NCBI RefSeq assembly: GCF_030812595.1
Contig: NZ_JAUSSZ010000001.1
Span: 124,001-188,000, forward strand
DNA: 64,000 nt
Direction of reading: 5' to 3'
Source of the DNA: Arthrobacter bambusae
GTDB taxonomy: Bacteria; Actinomycetota; Actinomycetes; Actinomycetales; Micrococcaceae
Each line of letters starts with the position of its first letter. Position 1 is the stretch's first letter. Positions 24,072-33,214 of the stretch are shown here, in pieces. The translations under genes were made by a program, and so were the position numbers. Under the pieces are notes generated by a model. That model searched no databases, was not told where the DNA came from, and was given only the letters and a program-made list of their open reading frames with translations.

Positions 24072-25421
24072 ATGCGCCCGAAAATACGTGCGGCCTCACT
24101 GGCTGTCGGCGCCCTGTGTATCGTGCTCTCTGCTTCGGCCTGTTCCGGCGCCGGTGGCGGCACCGCGGCCGGGGATCAGAACAGCATCAATGTCCTGATG
24201 GTGAACAACCCTCAGATGGAGGATCTGCAAAAGCTCACCGCGGATAACTTCACCAAGGAAACCGGGATCAAGGTCAACTACACCATCCTCCCTGAGAATG
24301 ACGTGCGGGCCAAGATCAGCCAGGAGTTCTCCAGTCAGGCCGGACAGTACGACGTCGCGTCTTTGTCCAATTACGAAATCCCGTTCTACTCGGCAAACGG
24401 CTGGCTGGCGCCGCTGGACAGCGTCGCGAAAGACGCGTCCTTCAACCAGGCCGACATCCTTCCGGCCTACACGGCTTCTCTCACCGGCAAGGACGGCAAG
24501 CTCTACGGCGAGCCGTTCTACGGAGAGTCCTCCTTCCTGATGTACCGCAAGGACATTTTCGACGCGAAGGGCCTGACCATGCCGGCGAAGCCCACCTGGG
24601 ACCAGGTCGCCGATCTGGCTGCCAAGGCTGACGGGGCTGCTCCGGGGATGAAGGGCATCTGCCTGCGTGGCCAGCCGGGTTGGGGCCAGGTCTTCGCGCC
24701 GCTGACCACCGTCGTGAACACCTTCGGCGGCACCTGGTTCGACAAGGACTGGAACGCGAAGGTCAACGCTCCCGAATTCACCGCCGCCACCCAGTTCTAC
24801 GTGGACTTGGTCCGTGCCCACGGTGAAGCCGGGGCTGCCCAGGCTGGCTTCACGGAATGCCTGAACAACATGAGCCAGAGCAAAACCGCCATGTGGTACG
24901 ACGCCACCTCGGCCGCCGGTTCCCTTGAGGCGGCTGACTCACCCGTGAAGGGGAAGATCGGCTATGTCCAGGCTCCGGTGAAGGAAACCAAGTCCTCGGG
25001 CTGGCTCTGGACCTGGTCCTGGGGAGTTCAGGCAGCTTCGAAGAAGCAGGACGCTGCGGACAAGTTCATCGCCTGGGCCAGCTCCCAGAAATACGAAAAC
25101 CTCGTAGCCTCCCAGCTGGGTTGGGCCAAGGTCCCCTCCGGCAAACGCATCTCAACCTATGAGAACGCCGACTTCCAGAAAGCCGCCCCGTTCTTCCAGG
25201 CCGAACGCACCGCCATCGAAAACGCAGACCCGAAGAACCCCGGAGTCCAGCCGCGCCCGGTTGTGGGCATCCAGTTCGTGGGCATTCCCGAGTTCGCCGA
25301 CCTGGGCACCACCGTCTCGCAGGGCGTCAGCTCCGCGATCGCGGGTCAGGGCTCCGTGGCCGACGCGCTGGCCAAGGGCCAGGATGCCGCACAAAAAATC
25401 GGCGACAAGTACAAGAAGTAA
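24072..25421 (+). CDS. Polyol/sugar ABC transporter substrate-binding lipoprotein
   Basis: 449 residues. Signal with lipobox SASACS at about residue 24; then a family-1 extracellular solute-binding fold (GIKVNYTILPENDVRAKISQ, EIPFYSANGWLAPLDS, GKLYGEPFYGESSFLMYRKD, WSWGVQAASKKQDAADKFI). The closest type is the sorbitol/mannitol-binding SmoE group, in agreement with the downstream polyol dehydrogenase and sugar kinase. AAGGAG precedes the ATG. No ATPase gene is in the operon, so a shared MsiK-type ATPase encoded elsewhere is likely. Polyol specificity is inference. Confidence 0.85.
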   Translation: MRPKIRAASLAVGALCIVLSASACSGAGGGTAAGDQNSINVLMVNNPQMEDLQKLTADNFTKETGIKVNYTILPENDVRAKISQEFSSQAGQYDVASLSNYEIPFYSANGWLAPLDSVAKDASFNQADILPAYTASLTGKDGKLYGEPFYGESSFLMYRKDIFDAKGLTMPAKPTWDQVADLAAKADGAAPGMKGICLRGQPGWGQVFAPLTTVVNTFGGTWFDKDWNAKVNAPEFTAATQFYVDLVRAHGEAGAAQAGFTECLNNMSQSKTAMWYDATSAAGSLEAADSPVKGKIGYVQAPVKETKSSGWLWTWSWGVQAASKKQDAADKFIAWASSQKYENLVASQLGWAKVPSGKRISTYENADFQKAAPFFQAERTAIENADPKNPGVQPRPVVGIQFVGIPEFADLGTTVSQGVSSAIAGQGSVADALAKGQDAAQKIGDKYKK

Positions 25422-25481
25422 CAACCATCAACCGGTTCCATGGCCTGCCGTCGGGCGGGCCATGGAACCGCAGGAGATCAA

Positions 25482-26450
25482 ATGACTACCGCAACAGCGC
25501 GCATCGCCCGCTCCGGGCACAGCGCACCCAAACCTTCCAAGAACGCCAAGGCGCGCGAACCTGCCCTGGCCTGGGCCCGGCGTGCGCCGCTGCTGCCAGC
25601 CCTGGTCTTCCTGATCATCGTCACCCAGCTCCCGTTCGTGGTGACCCTGATCATCTCGTTCCTGAACTGGAACAGCCTCCGCCCGGACCAGACCGGATTC
25701 GCCGGTTTCAGCAACTACGTCCAGGTCCTCACGGACCCCGACCTGCGCCAGGCTATCCTCACCACCGTCATCCTGACCGTCTCGGTGGTCCTGGTAAGCC
25801 TGGTCATCGGACTGGGCCTGGCCCTGCTCCTGGATAAGAAGTTCATCGGCCGCGGACTCGCCCGGACCCTGCTGATCGCACCGTTTCTCGTGGTCCCGGT
25901 CGCCGCGGCGTTGATCTGGAAGCACGCCCTCCTGAATCCCACCTACGGGCTCATCAACGGCTCCCTGACCTGGATCTGGTCCCTTTTCGGCAGCAACAAC
26001 CCGCCCCAACCGGACCTGCTTTCCCAAGCCCCGCTGATGGCAGTGGTCGTGTCGCTGGTCTGGCAGTGGACGCCGTTCATGATGCTCATTCTGCTCGCCG
26101 GGCTGCAGTCACGGCCCATGGACACCGTGGAAGCGGCTCAAATGGACGGCGCAACCGCCTGGGACATTTTCCGCCACCTCACTCTCCCGCACCTGCGCCA
26201 ATACATGGAACTGGGTGGACTGCTCGGCGCGATCTACATCGTGCAGAACTTCGACGCCGTCTTCACCCTCACGTCAGGCGGACTGGGCACCGCGAACCTG
26301 CCCTACGCGATCTACCAGACGTTCTACTTTGCCAACGAGTACGGCCTGGCCTCCGCGGCCGGTGTCGTGGTGGTCATCGGCACTATCGTCGTGGCGACCT
26401 TCGCCCTCCGCACCGTTTTCTCGCTCTTCAAGAAGGAGGCCGCACGATGA
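25482..26450 (+). CDS. ABC sugar transporter permease 1
   Basis: About 322 residues from ATG 25482 (AGGAG upstream). Six transmembrane helices of the MalF/SmoF type, and the cytoplasmic EAA loop VEAAQMDGATAWDIFRHLTL which contacts the ATPase. Long basic N-terminus. It forms the membrane channel with the permease encoded next, whose ATG overlaps its stop codon (ATGA), and receives substrate from the binding protein encoded upstream. Confidence 0.9.
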   Translation: MTTATARIARSGHSAPKPSKNAKAREPALAWARRAPLLPALVFLIIVTQLPFVVTLIISFLNWNSLRPDQTGFAGFSNYVQVLTDPDLRQAILTTVILTVSVVLVSLVIGLGLALLLDKKFIGRGLARTLLIAPFLVVPVAAALIWKHALLNPTYGLINGSLTWIWSLFGSNNPPQPDLLSQAPLMAVVVSLVWQWTPFMMLILLAGLQSRPMDTVEAAQMDGATAWDIFRHLTLPHLRQYMELGGLLGAIYIVQNFDAVFTLTSGGLGTANLPYAIYQTFYFANEYGLASAAGVVVVIGTIVVATFALRTVFSLFKKEAAR

Positions 26451-27361
26451 GCACCCTCACCCCTGCCACACCCCGCAACGCCGCCCGGCCCGCAGGATTC
26501 GACGGCGAACCGCGCCGCCGCGGTAAGTCCCGGATGGACCCCACCCGCAACAACACCGCCGCCGGTATCGCCGCGTGGCTGTTGGCGCTGCTGTTCGCAG
26601 CACCGGTCCTGTGGATGATCCTGACCTCGTTCCACTCCGAAACGGATGCCGCCACCAACCCGCCTTCCATCGCCGCGAACCTGACTTTGGATGCCTACAA
26701 GGAGTTCTTCGGAGCGAGCTCCGGAGTCAGCCCGTGGCCGCCGCTGATCAACTCCGCCACCGCCTCGATCCTGTCCACGGCCCTTGTGCTGGTCCCGGCG
26801 ATCCCGGCGGCCTACGCATTATCAATCAAGCCGGTGAAGAACTGGACGGACGTCATGTTCTTCTTCCTCTCCACCAAGATGATGCCCGTGGTCGCCGCGA
26901 TCCTTCCGCTCTACCTGTTCGCCAAGACGGTTGGCGCGCTGGACAATATTTGGTTCCTGATCCTGATGTACACCTCCATGAACCTGCCCATCGCCGTCTG
27001 GATGATGCGTTCCTTCCTCGCCGAAGTCCCGGTGGAAATGCTTGAAGCGGCCCAGATCGACGGCGCAGGGCTGCTCCTGACGCTGCGCAAGATCATCGCG
27101 CCGGTGGCCATGCCGGGCATTGCCGCGACCGCACTGATCTGCTTCATCTTCAGCTGGAACGAACTGCTTCTGGCCCGGGTCCTCACCGGCGTTGTCGCCG
27201 GTACAGCCCCGGTGTTCCTGACAGGTTTCGTCTCCAGCCAAGGACTGTTCCTGGCCAAGGTCTGCGCCGCTGCCGTGGTTATCTCCCTTCCGGTGCTGTT
27301 CGCCGGCTTCGCCGCCCAAGACAAGCTCGTCCAGGGCCTCTCGCTCGGCGCCGTCAAGTAG
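26447..27361 (+). CDS. ABC sugar transporter permease 2
   Basis: 304 residues, MalG/SmoG type with six helices (first at about 39-58) and the EAA loop LEAAQIDGAGLLLTLRKIIA. It starts within the stop of permease 1. The basic N-terminal extension is about 35 residues. Together with permease 1 it makes the translocation pore of a polyol/sugar importer. The next gene, a polyol dehydrogenase, starts 40 nt after its stop. Confidence 0.9.
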   Translation: MSTLTPATPRNAARPAGFDGEPRRRGKSRMDPTRNNTAAGIAAWLLALLFAAPVLWMILTSFHSETDAATNPPSIAANLTLDAYKEFFGASSGVSPWPPLINSATASILSTALVLVPAIPAAYALSIKPVKNWTDVMFFFLSTKMMPVVAAILPLYLFAKTVGALDNIWFLILMYTSMNLPIAVWMMRSFLAEVPVEMLEAAQIDGAGLLLTLRKIIAPVAMPGIAATALICFIFSWNELLLARVLTGVVAGTAPVFLTGFVSSQGLFLAKVCAAAVVISLPVLFAGFAAQDKLVQGLSLGAVK

Positions 27362-27400
27362 CAGACGCCTTTCCATTTCGATTCTTAGAGGACTACATCG

Positions 27401-28459
27401 ATGACAACATCAACCGCACAAACCGCTGCGGGCTACTCCGCAACCCCGAAGACCATGCGCGCCTCGGTCCTGAAGCGCCAGGGTGATATGGCTGTGGAAA
27501 CCCTGGAAGTCCCGCAGTTGGAACCCGATCAGGTCCTGGTGCAGGTCGCCGCCGTGGGCGTCTGCGGCAGCGACGTCCACTATTACGAGTACGGCCGGAT
27601 CGGCGATTACGTCGTTGACCACCCGCTGATCCTGGGTCACGAACTCTCCGGCCGGATCGCCGCCGTCGGTAGCGCCGTTGACGCTGCCCGTATAGGCAAG
27701 CGGGTCGCCGTCGAACCCCAACGTCCCTGCCGCAAATGCAAGCAGTGCAAAGCCGGGCGCTACAACCTGTGCCCCGACATAGAGTTTTACGCCACCCCGC
27801 CGATCGACGGTGCTTTCGCCGAATATGTAACCATCCAGAGCGATTTCGCCTACGACATCCCGGACAGCGTCAGCGACGAGGCAGCGGCGCTTATCGAACC
27901 GCTATCGGTCGGGCTGTGGGCCTGCGAGCGGGCAGACATCCGCCCCGGTAGCCGCGTACTGATCGCTGGTGCCGGACCCATCGGAATTATTGCGGCACAG
28001 GCTGCGCGGGCGTTCGGTGCCAGCGAGATCTACATCAGCGACATCGCCGAAGACCGCCTGGCCTTCGCCCTCGAACACGGTGCAACCCACGCGCTCAACG
28101 CCAGGACTGACAACGTGGAAGGGCTTGACGTCGACGCATTCATTGACGCTTCCGGCGCACCGCAGGCGGTCCGTTCCGGTATCAAGGCTGTGGGGCCGGC
28201 GGGGAAGGTTGTCCTGGTGGGCCTTGGAGCCGACGACGTCGAGCTCCCTGTCTCCTACATCCAAAACCGGGAGATCTGGCTGTCGGGCGTTTTCCGCTAC
28301 ACCAACACCTGGCCATTGGCCATCCAGCTGATCGCCGACGGCAAGGTGGATCTGGACGTCCTGATCACCGGGAAGTTCACCCTCGCCGAGTCTGAAGAAG
28401 CGCTCAAAGCCGGCAAGCAGCCCGGACAGCTCAAAGCTGTCGTCTATCCGGGCCGCTGA
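27401..28459 (+). CDS. Zinc-dependent polyol dehydrogenase (sorbitol/xylitol type)
   Basis: 352 residues, medium-chain dehydrogenase. The catalytic zinc ligands are in VGVCGSDVHYYEYG and LILGHELSG. The structural zinc is held by the four cysteines of CRKCKQCKAGRYNLC. The NAD fold shows GAGPIGIIAAQAARAFGA. These are features of L-iditol/sorbitol and xylitol dehydrogenases, which oxidise polyols to ketoses such as fructose or xylulose in the cytoplasm. Its place after the ABC importer and before a PfkB kinase completes uptake, oxidation and phosphorylation. The exact polyol is not determined by sequence. Confidence 0.9.
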   Translation: MTTSTAQTAAGYSATPKTMRASVLKRQGDMAVETLEVPQLEPDQVLVQVAAVGVCGSDVHYYEYGRIGDYVVDHPLILGHELSGRIAAVGSAVDAARIGKRVAVEPQRPCRKCKQCKAGRYNLCPDIEFYATPPIDGAFAEYVTIQSDFAYDIPDSVSDEAAALIEPLSVGLWACERADIRPGSRVLIAGAGPIGIIAAQAARAFGASEIYISDIAEDRLAFALEHGATHALNARTDNVEGLDVDAFIDASGAPQAVRSGIKAVGPAGKVVLVGLGADDVELPVSYIQNREIWLSGVFRYTNTWPLAIQLIADGKVDLDVLITGKFTLAESEEALKAGKQPGQLKAVVYPGR

Positions 28460-28493
28460 GAACCCTGAGCCCCGAGCAGCAAGGAAGCAGCCC

Positions 28494-29489
28494 ATGCCAA
28501 CGCACCAGAATGGTCCCCAATCAGAACTCTTCGACGACGGTGCCCTGGTCACCGTGATCGGCGAATCACTCGTGGACATCATCGATGATCCACTCCGGGG
28601 AAGCGCCGCTCCACAGGCGCATCCGGGCGGCAGCCCCCTGAACGTTGCCGTCGGCTGCGCCCGCCTGGATCTCCGGACCACCCTTGTCACCCATTTCGCC
28701 GAAGATTCCCGTGGGGAGGTGATAGCTGAGCATCTGGAAAACAACGGTGTAGGTGCGATTGTCGGCGGCTCGCTGCCGACATCGACCGCATTGGCATCCC
28801 TGGACGCTACCGGGGCCGCGCAGTACACGTTCTCCATTAGCTGGGACATCAACGGAGCAGCCATCCCGGCCCTGGCTGCCGTGAAGGGCTCGCTCCATGT
28901 CCACACCGGTTCCATCGCGACGGTGCTGCACCCGGGCAAGACTTCGGTGCGGGGACTGATCGAGGCCGCACGGCCCCACGCCACCGTCAGCTTCGACCCG
29001 AACTGCCGGCCTGCCATCAGTTCAGATGTAACCCGGGCCCGCCAACAGGCGGAGGACTTTGTCGCGGTCAGCGACGTCGCCAAAGCCAGTGATGAGGACC
29101 TGCACTGGCTCTATCCAGGCAGGACCCTGGATGAAGCGATGGAAGCCTGGCTGAACCTCGGGCCGTCCATCGTGGCACTGACCCGCGGTGCCCAGGGGCC
29201 TGTCATCCTCAGCCGGACTGGCCGGGTTGAAATGCCCGGTGACGTGGTCACGGTGGAAGACACGGTCGGAGCCGGTGACTCCTTCATGGCAGGGCTGATC
29301 TCCGGCCTCGCGCAGATGGGTTTGCTCGGGGCAGAGGCAAGGGAACGCCTGAATGGCCTCACCCAGAACCAATTGCACGCCCTGGCCGCCTACGCGAACA
29401 GAGCAGCGGCCATCACCTGCTCCCGGAAAGGCGCCAACCCACCCACCTCAGCAGAGCTGGGTGCCCTGACCGGTTCCTACGCCGCATAG
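28494..29489 (+). CDS. PfkB-family sugar kinase, probable fructokinase
   Basis: 331 residues. The N-terminal part has GESLVDIIDDP and GGSPLNVAVGCARLDL, the substrate-binding region. The C-terminal signature is VEDTVGAGDSFMAGLISGLA, with the catalytic Asp in GAGDSF. It phosphorylates a ketose with ATP. As last gene of the polyol operon it would trap the ketose made by the dehydrogenase; fructose is the most likely substrate if sorbitol or mannitol is imported. A ribosome-binding site AAGGAAG precedes the ATG. Confidence 0.9.
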   Translation: MPTHQNGPQSELFDDGALVTVIGESLVDIIDDPLRGSAAPQAHPGGSPLNVAVGCARLDLRTTLVTHFAEDSRGEVIAEHLENNGVGAIVGGSLPTSTALASLDATGAAQYTFSISWDINGAAIPALAAVKGSLHVHTGSIATVLHPGKTSVRGLIEAARPHATVSFDPNCRPAISSDVTRARQQAEDFVAVSDVAKASDEDLHWLYPGRTLDEAMEAWLNLGPSIVALTRGAQGPVILSRTGRVEMPGDVVTVEDTVGAGDSFMAGLISGLAQMGLLGAEARERLNGLTQNQLHALAAYANRAAAITCSRKGANPPTSAELGALTGSYAA

Positions 29490-29510
29490 GAAGTACGAAC
29501 ATGCAGACGC

Positions 29511-29713
29511 TTAGCGGCGCTTCCCTTCCCGGACCGGGCGCCAAAAGAGCTGCTGGGCGGCGGCGGGTAACTCGTTGACTGACTTGGCAACGACCGCACC
29601 TGCCCCAGCGTCAAGACAAGCGCGAATCCCGCCGGCGTCGATGGTGGCCTCCGAAGAGCCGGCAATGACAGGGTTCTTGCACGCCCCGCCGGTTGCTTTT
29701 AGTACTGCGCGGG
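29511..29713 (-). pseudogene. Dihydroorotate-dehydrogenase-like C-terminal remnant
   Basis: The minus strand reads NPVIAGSSEATIDAGGIRAC and GAGAVVAKSVNELPAAAQQL, a TIM-barrel segment as seen near the FMN-phosphate site of dihydroorotate dehydrogenase-type proteins. Only about 65 residues remain, running directly into the 3' end of the KdgT gene with no start. It is a deletion remnant, not a gene. Confidence 0.6.
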
Positions 29714-30745
29714 TCAGTTCTGGGGTTCTACTGCGTGCTTGGGGAGGAGCGCGTTCTCGTCCGTGGAGCTGTCTTGCGTGTTCTCTGGTCCTTCTTTCTT
29801 CTGCACCCGGCGGGCCCATGCCACGGTCAGGATCGGGCAGAGTACGGCCGAGACCACGACCGAAGCTGCAATCAATACAGTGGCGTGCTGTGCGGCTGGG
29901 GCATAAAGGGGGTTGGCCCCGGCCACGATGGCCGGGACGACCACGGCGTTTCCGGCTGTGGTGGCCGCGGCGAGTCCGGCCACCCCGTCTCCTCCGGTGA
30001 GTTTGTCGGCCAGCAGCAGCACCGCGCCGCCGATCAAGACGACGAACAGGCCCAGGGCGATGCCGAGCAGCCCTGCTTCTACGACGGCGTTGAGGTTGAT
30101 GGTCAGCCCAAGGGACAGTCCGAGGAACGGCACCATGGCCGGCACCAGGGGGGCCAGGAGAATCCGCATGCTTTTGTCCAGGTTTCCGATCACCATGCCC
30201 AGCGCAAGCGGGAGGATGGCACCGACGAGCGCCTGCCAGGGGAACGCGGAAAGTCCGGCGATTCCGAGGGTGACCATGGTCAGGAAGGGGCCGGATTCGA
30301 GCGAGAGGATCGAGTAGGCGCCGGCGTCGCGTTTGCGCCCGAACTGCCCCATCAGGGACATGTAGAGTCCGCCGTTGGTGTCATTCAGTGCGGCCACGAG
30401 AGCGAGGGCCGAAAGCCCCGCGAAGATGCCGGAGCCGACGGGAGCCTCATGGAGGAAATTGCCGGCGATGACGCCCACGAGGATCGCTACGCCGATCTTG
30501 GCGCCCAGGAGCACGCCGCCTTTCTTCAGCATGTAGGGCGTTGCCTTGACTTCCAGTGTTGACCCGAGGCAGAAGTAGAACACGGCAAGGAGCGGGGTGA
30601 GGCCGGTGAAGAATGCCCCGGTGAAGGAGCCAAAGAACTCACCGCCTTTGGGGGCCAGGGTGTGGATGACGGCGCCGATGCACAAGGGCACCAGCATCAT
30701 TCCGCCGGGGACTTTCTCCAGGAATTTCTTGATGGGAATCGACAC
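29714..30745 (-). CDS. kdgT: 2-keto-3-deoxygluconate permease (KdgT family)
   Basis: 343 residues, about ten helices. The N-terminus [20 protein letters not shown] and motifs [20 protein letters not shown] and [18 protein letters not shown] are typical of KdgT, a proton symporter for 2-keto-3-deoxygluconate and perhaps related sugar acids. The C-terminus has a hydrophilic tail of about 35 residues. It is the last gene of a minus-strand set with a zinc dehydrogenase, a four-carbon-acid sugar kinase and a RuBisCO-like protein, so its substrate may be a branched or short sugar acid. That is inference. Confidence 0.88.
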   Translation of the reverse strand: MSIPIKKFLEKVPGGMMLVPLCIGAVIHTLAPKGGEFFGSFTGAFFTGLTPLLAVFYFCLGSTLEVKATPYMLKKGGVLLGAKIGVAILVGVIAGNFLHEAPVGSGIFAGLSALALVAALNDTNGGLYMSLMGQFGRKRDAGAYSILSLESGPFLTMVTLGIAGLSAFPWQALVGAILPLALGMVIGNLDKSMRILLAPLVPAMVPFLGLSLGLTINLNAVVEAGLLGIALGLFVVLIGGAVLLLADKLTGGDGVAGLAAATTAGNAVVVPAIVAGANPLYAPAAQHATVLIAASVVVSAVLCPILTVAWARRVQKKEGPENTQDSSTDENALLPKHAVEPQN

Positions 30746-30817
30746 TGATTTCTCCTATTGAATAGCTGTGTGGTTGGGAACTGCAGTTGGGGCTGCTGGT
30801 TCCGTTGCCGGGGTGGG

Positions 30818-31861
30818 TTAGCCGAGGCCAGGGATGAGCAGGACTTTGCAGGCGTCTCCGGTGAGGAGCTCGACGGCTTCGTCGATCTCGCTGAGCTTCT
30901 TGCGGTGGGTGATGAGCCAGTCGAGTTCGAGCTTGCCGGAGTCCAGCAGCAGCAGGCTTTGTTCCCATGTTTCCCAGAGCCGGCGGCCGAAGATGCCGCG
31001 CAGGGTGATGCCCTTTTTGTTGATGTACGCGGCGACGTCGACCTCAGCAGGGCGGCTGGGGTGCCCGACCGTGATGACAGTTGCTTCCCGGCGGACGGCT
31101 TCGAAGAGAGTGGCCAGGGTCCCGGGCGCGCCGGAGCATTCGAAGGCGACGTCGAAGCCGCCACGGCGGCCGGTCAGTTCGCGGCACCGGTCGATGATGC
31201 CGTCGTTGGGGTGCAGGGCGGTCGCGCCGAGCTTTTCGGCTTGGGCGCGGCGGTAGGGGTTGGGGTCGACGGCGATGACGTGGGAGGCACCCATGAGCAG
31301 TGCCAGGTTCACCACGACGAGGCCGACCGGGCCCGCACCGCTCACGAGCACGGCCCGACCGGCGACGGAGTAGTTGGCGCGCTGGATCGCGTGGACGGCG
31401 ACGCCGGCGGCTTCGAGCAATGCCCCCGATTCGAGGGACAGGCCGGTGGGGAGCTTGACGCAGATGTCCTGCGGGACGGCCGCGTATTCGGCGAAGACAC
31501 CGTCGATGTGCATGCCGAGGATTCCGGTGCGTTCGCAGGTGTGAGCGTCACCGGTGCGGCAGGGGAAGCACAGGCCGCAGGTCAGGTGGCTTTCGAGGGC
31601 GACCTGGTCGCCCACTTTGAGGCCGGTGACGCCGGGGCCGACCTCGACGATGGTTCCTGCGCCTTCGTGGCCGAGCGTGACCGGGAGGTTGAGGTTGAAG
31701 GCCTGGGCGGAGGGGGTCCATTCGTAGAGTTCACGGTCGGTGCCGCACAGGGAGGCTGCCCCGACTTCGATGACGACTGAGCCTTCTGTGGCCTTGGGAT
31801 CGCCGGCGTCCGTGACGTAGGTGACGCCTCGTTCGGCTGCGTTTTTGACTACTGCCCGCAT
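30818..31861 (-). CDS. Zinc-dependent alcohol dehydrogenase (Tdh-like)
   Basis: 347 residues, medium-chain dehydrogenase/reductase. The zinc ligands appear in AASLCGTDRELYEW and VTLGHEGAG. The structural zinc cysteines are in CGLCFPCRTGDAHTC, and the nucleotide fold in VLVSGAGPVGLVVVNLAL. It oxidises a secondary alcohol with NAD. It is placed between the KdgT permease and the sugar-acid kinase, so it probably makes the 3-oxo sugar acid that the kinase and the RuBisCO-like protein use. The substrate is inferred from context only. Confidence 0.88.
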   Translation of the reverse strand: MRAVVKNAAERGVTYVTDAGDPKATEGSVVIEVGAASLCGTDRELYEWTPSAQAFNLNLPVTLGHEGAGTIVEVGPGVTGLKVGDQVALESHLTCGLCFPCRTGDAHTCERTGILGMHIDGVFAEYAAVPQDICVKLPTGLSLESGALLEAAGVAVHAIQRANYSVAGRAVLVSGAGPVGLVVVNLALLMGASHVIAVDPNPYRRAQAEKLGATALHPNDGIIDRCRELTGRRGGFDVAFECSGAPGTLATLFEAVRREATVITVGHPSRPAEVDVAAYINKKGITLRGIFGRRLWETWEQSLLLLDSGKLELDWLITHRKKLSEIDEAVELLTGDACKVLLIPGLG

Positions 31862-31914
31862 GGGGGCCGCCTTTCGTTGGTTCTTGTGATGCGTGGAGGA
31901 ATTGTTCGGAGTTT

Positions 31915-33213
31915 CTAGCCGGGTAGCTGGCCGGCGAAGCTGCGCAGGATATCTGTGGGACCTACCTGTCCGCCCTTAAGCAGCAGCCTGCACCCGGCCG
32001 CGGCGGAGGCTCGGTCGGCCCGAAGGATGGGGCCGGCGGTGACGAACTGGTCCGAGACCCGCAGTTGGCGCACGCCCATGGCGATCAGTGCATGGCTGGA
32101 GGTATCACCGCCACAGACAGCGATGTCCCGGGTGAGCCCGGCATCGGCCATCCGCGCCGCGATGCCACCTATCAGGGTGCCGATGTAGCCGGCGTCCACT
32201 GGTGTGCTCGCACCGTAGCGGGGGTCTGCCGCGCCGCGGGTGGTGTGGACGACGACGTTTCGTCCTGCCCGTAGGGCGGCTGAAACGCGCTCATCGAGGG
32301 CAGCGACAAGGACGGTGTCATCGCGTTGCAGCAGCTCGGCAGGGACCGGGACGTCCTCCCAACCGTTCGAGATCGCATCGTTGATCTGCTCTGCTGTGGT
32401 GCTGGAGGCTGAGGCGCTGACGGCCAGCACCGGTCCGGACGGGCGCTGCGGGCCGGGTGTGCGTGGAGCCTGGTCTGAGATCGACCTTGCCAGCGCTGCC
32501 ATGATGCCGCCTGATCCGACCACGATCGAGGGACCGTGACCGTGTTCTTCCCGGGTGAGGGCTTCTGCGACGGCATCCATGTGGTGTTCATCGACGGCGT
32601 CAACCACGAAGGCCCTCGCCCCGGGTTCCCGCCTCCGGCCCGCCCAAGCGTCCTTGAAGGTGCCGTCTTCATAAGCCGGCAGATGGATGGCCCCGGGTAC
32701 CTGGTCGTCGCCGAGCTGTTCGGCCAGGACCTGACGCAGGTCCGCTTCGGACATGGGCGTTGAGGGGTGGCGGGACATGACCGGGTGTCGGTCCAGCCGA
32801 TAGACCTGGCCTGCGTGGGTGGCGTAGTGGTTGCTGAAGGCGGTGTATCGGCCGAAAGCGGGTTGGGCCGGGACGACCGGGATGGGTCCGTGCAGCGGGA
32901 ACTGCTGGTGGAGCAGCTGGATACCGCGGCCAATACTGCCGATAGTGGGGGAGCTGTCGAAGGTGGAGCAGACCTTGTAGAGCAGTACCTCCAGGTTCAG
33001 CGTGGCGATGCCTGCAAGGTCGCGGGTGACCAGGTTGTCGAAGGCTGTGCCGGACAGGGAACGGGCAGGCCCGGCGAACCCGACGACGTCGGTGTCCGTG
33101 GGCAGTGGGGCGTCCCCTATGACCAAGGCGGCTTCCAGCCCGTAGCGGTGGGCTTGGGCGAGGACGTCGGCGGCTCCGGTGAGGTCGTCGGCGACGAAAC
33201 CGAAAGCGGGCAT
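31915..33213 (-). CDS. Four-carbon-acid sugar kinase (DUF1537, OiaK/OtnK type)
   Basis: About 432 residues from MPAFGFVADDLTGAADVLAQ, the N-terminal signature of the family that uses the ADD motif to bind substrate. The C-terminal nucleotide-binding part has AVCGGDTSSHALIAMGVRQL and LLLKGGQVGPTDILRSF. Members phosphorylate acids such as erythronate, threonate or 3-oxo-isoapionate. The RuBisCO-like protein gene ends 1-2 nt upstream, so the two are co-translated. In known pathways this pairing matches OiaK plus OiaX of isoapionate breakdown. I did not assign a symbol because substrate cannot be read from sequence. Confidence 0.88.
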   Translation of the reverse strand: MPAFGFVADDLTGAADVLAQAHRYGLEAALVIGDAPLPTDTDVVGFAGPARSLSGTAFDNLVTRDLAGIATLNLEVLLYKVCSTFDSSPTIGSIGRGIQLLHQQFPLHGPIPVVPAQPAFGRYTAFSNHYATHAGQVYRLDRHPVMSRHPSTPMSEADLRQVLAEQLGDDQVPGAIHLPAYEDGTFKDAWAGRRREPGARAFVVDAVDEHHMDAVAEALTREEHGHGPSIVVGSGGIMAALARSISDQAPRTPGPQRPSGPVLAVSASASSTTAEQINDAISNGWEDVPVPAELLQRDDTVLVAALDERVSAALRAGRNVVVHTTRGAADPRYGASTPVDAGYIGTLIGGIAARMADAGLTRDIAVCGGDTSSHALIAMGVRQLRVSDQFVTAGPILRADRASAAAGCRLLLKGGQVGPTDILRSFAGQLPG

Positions 33214-33214
33214 G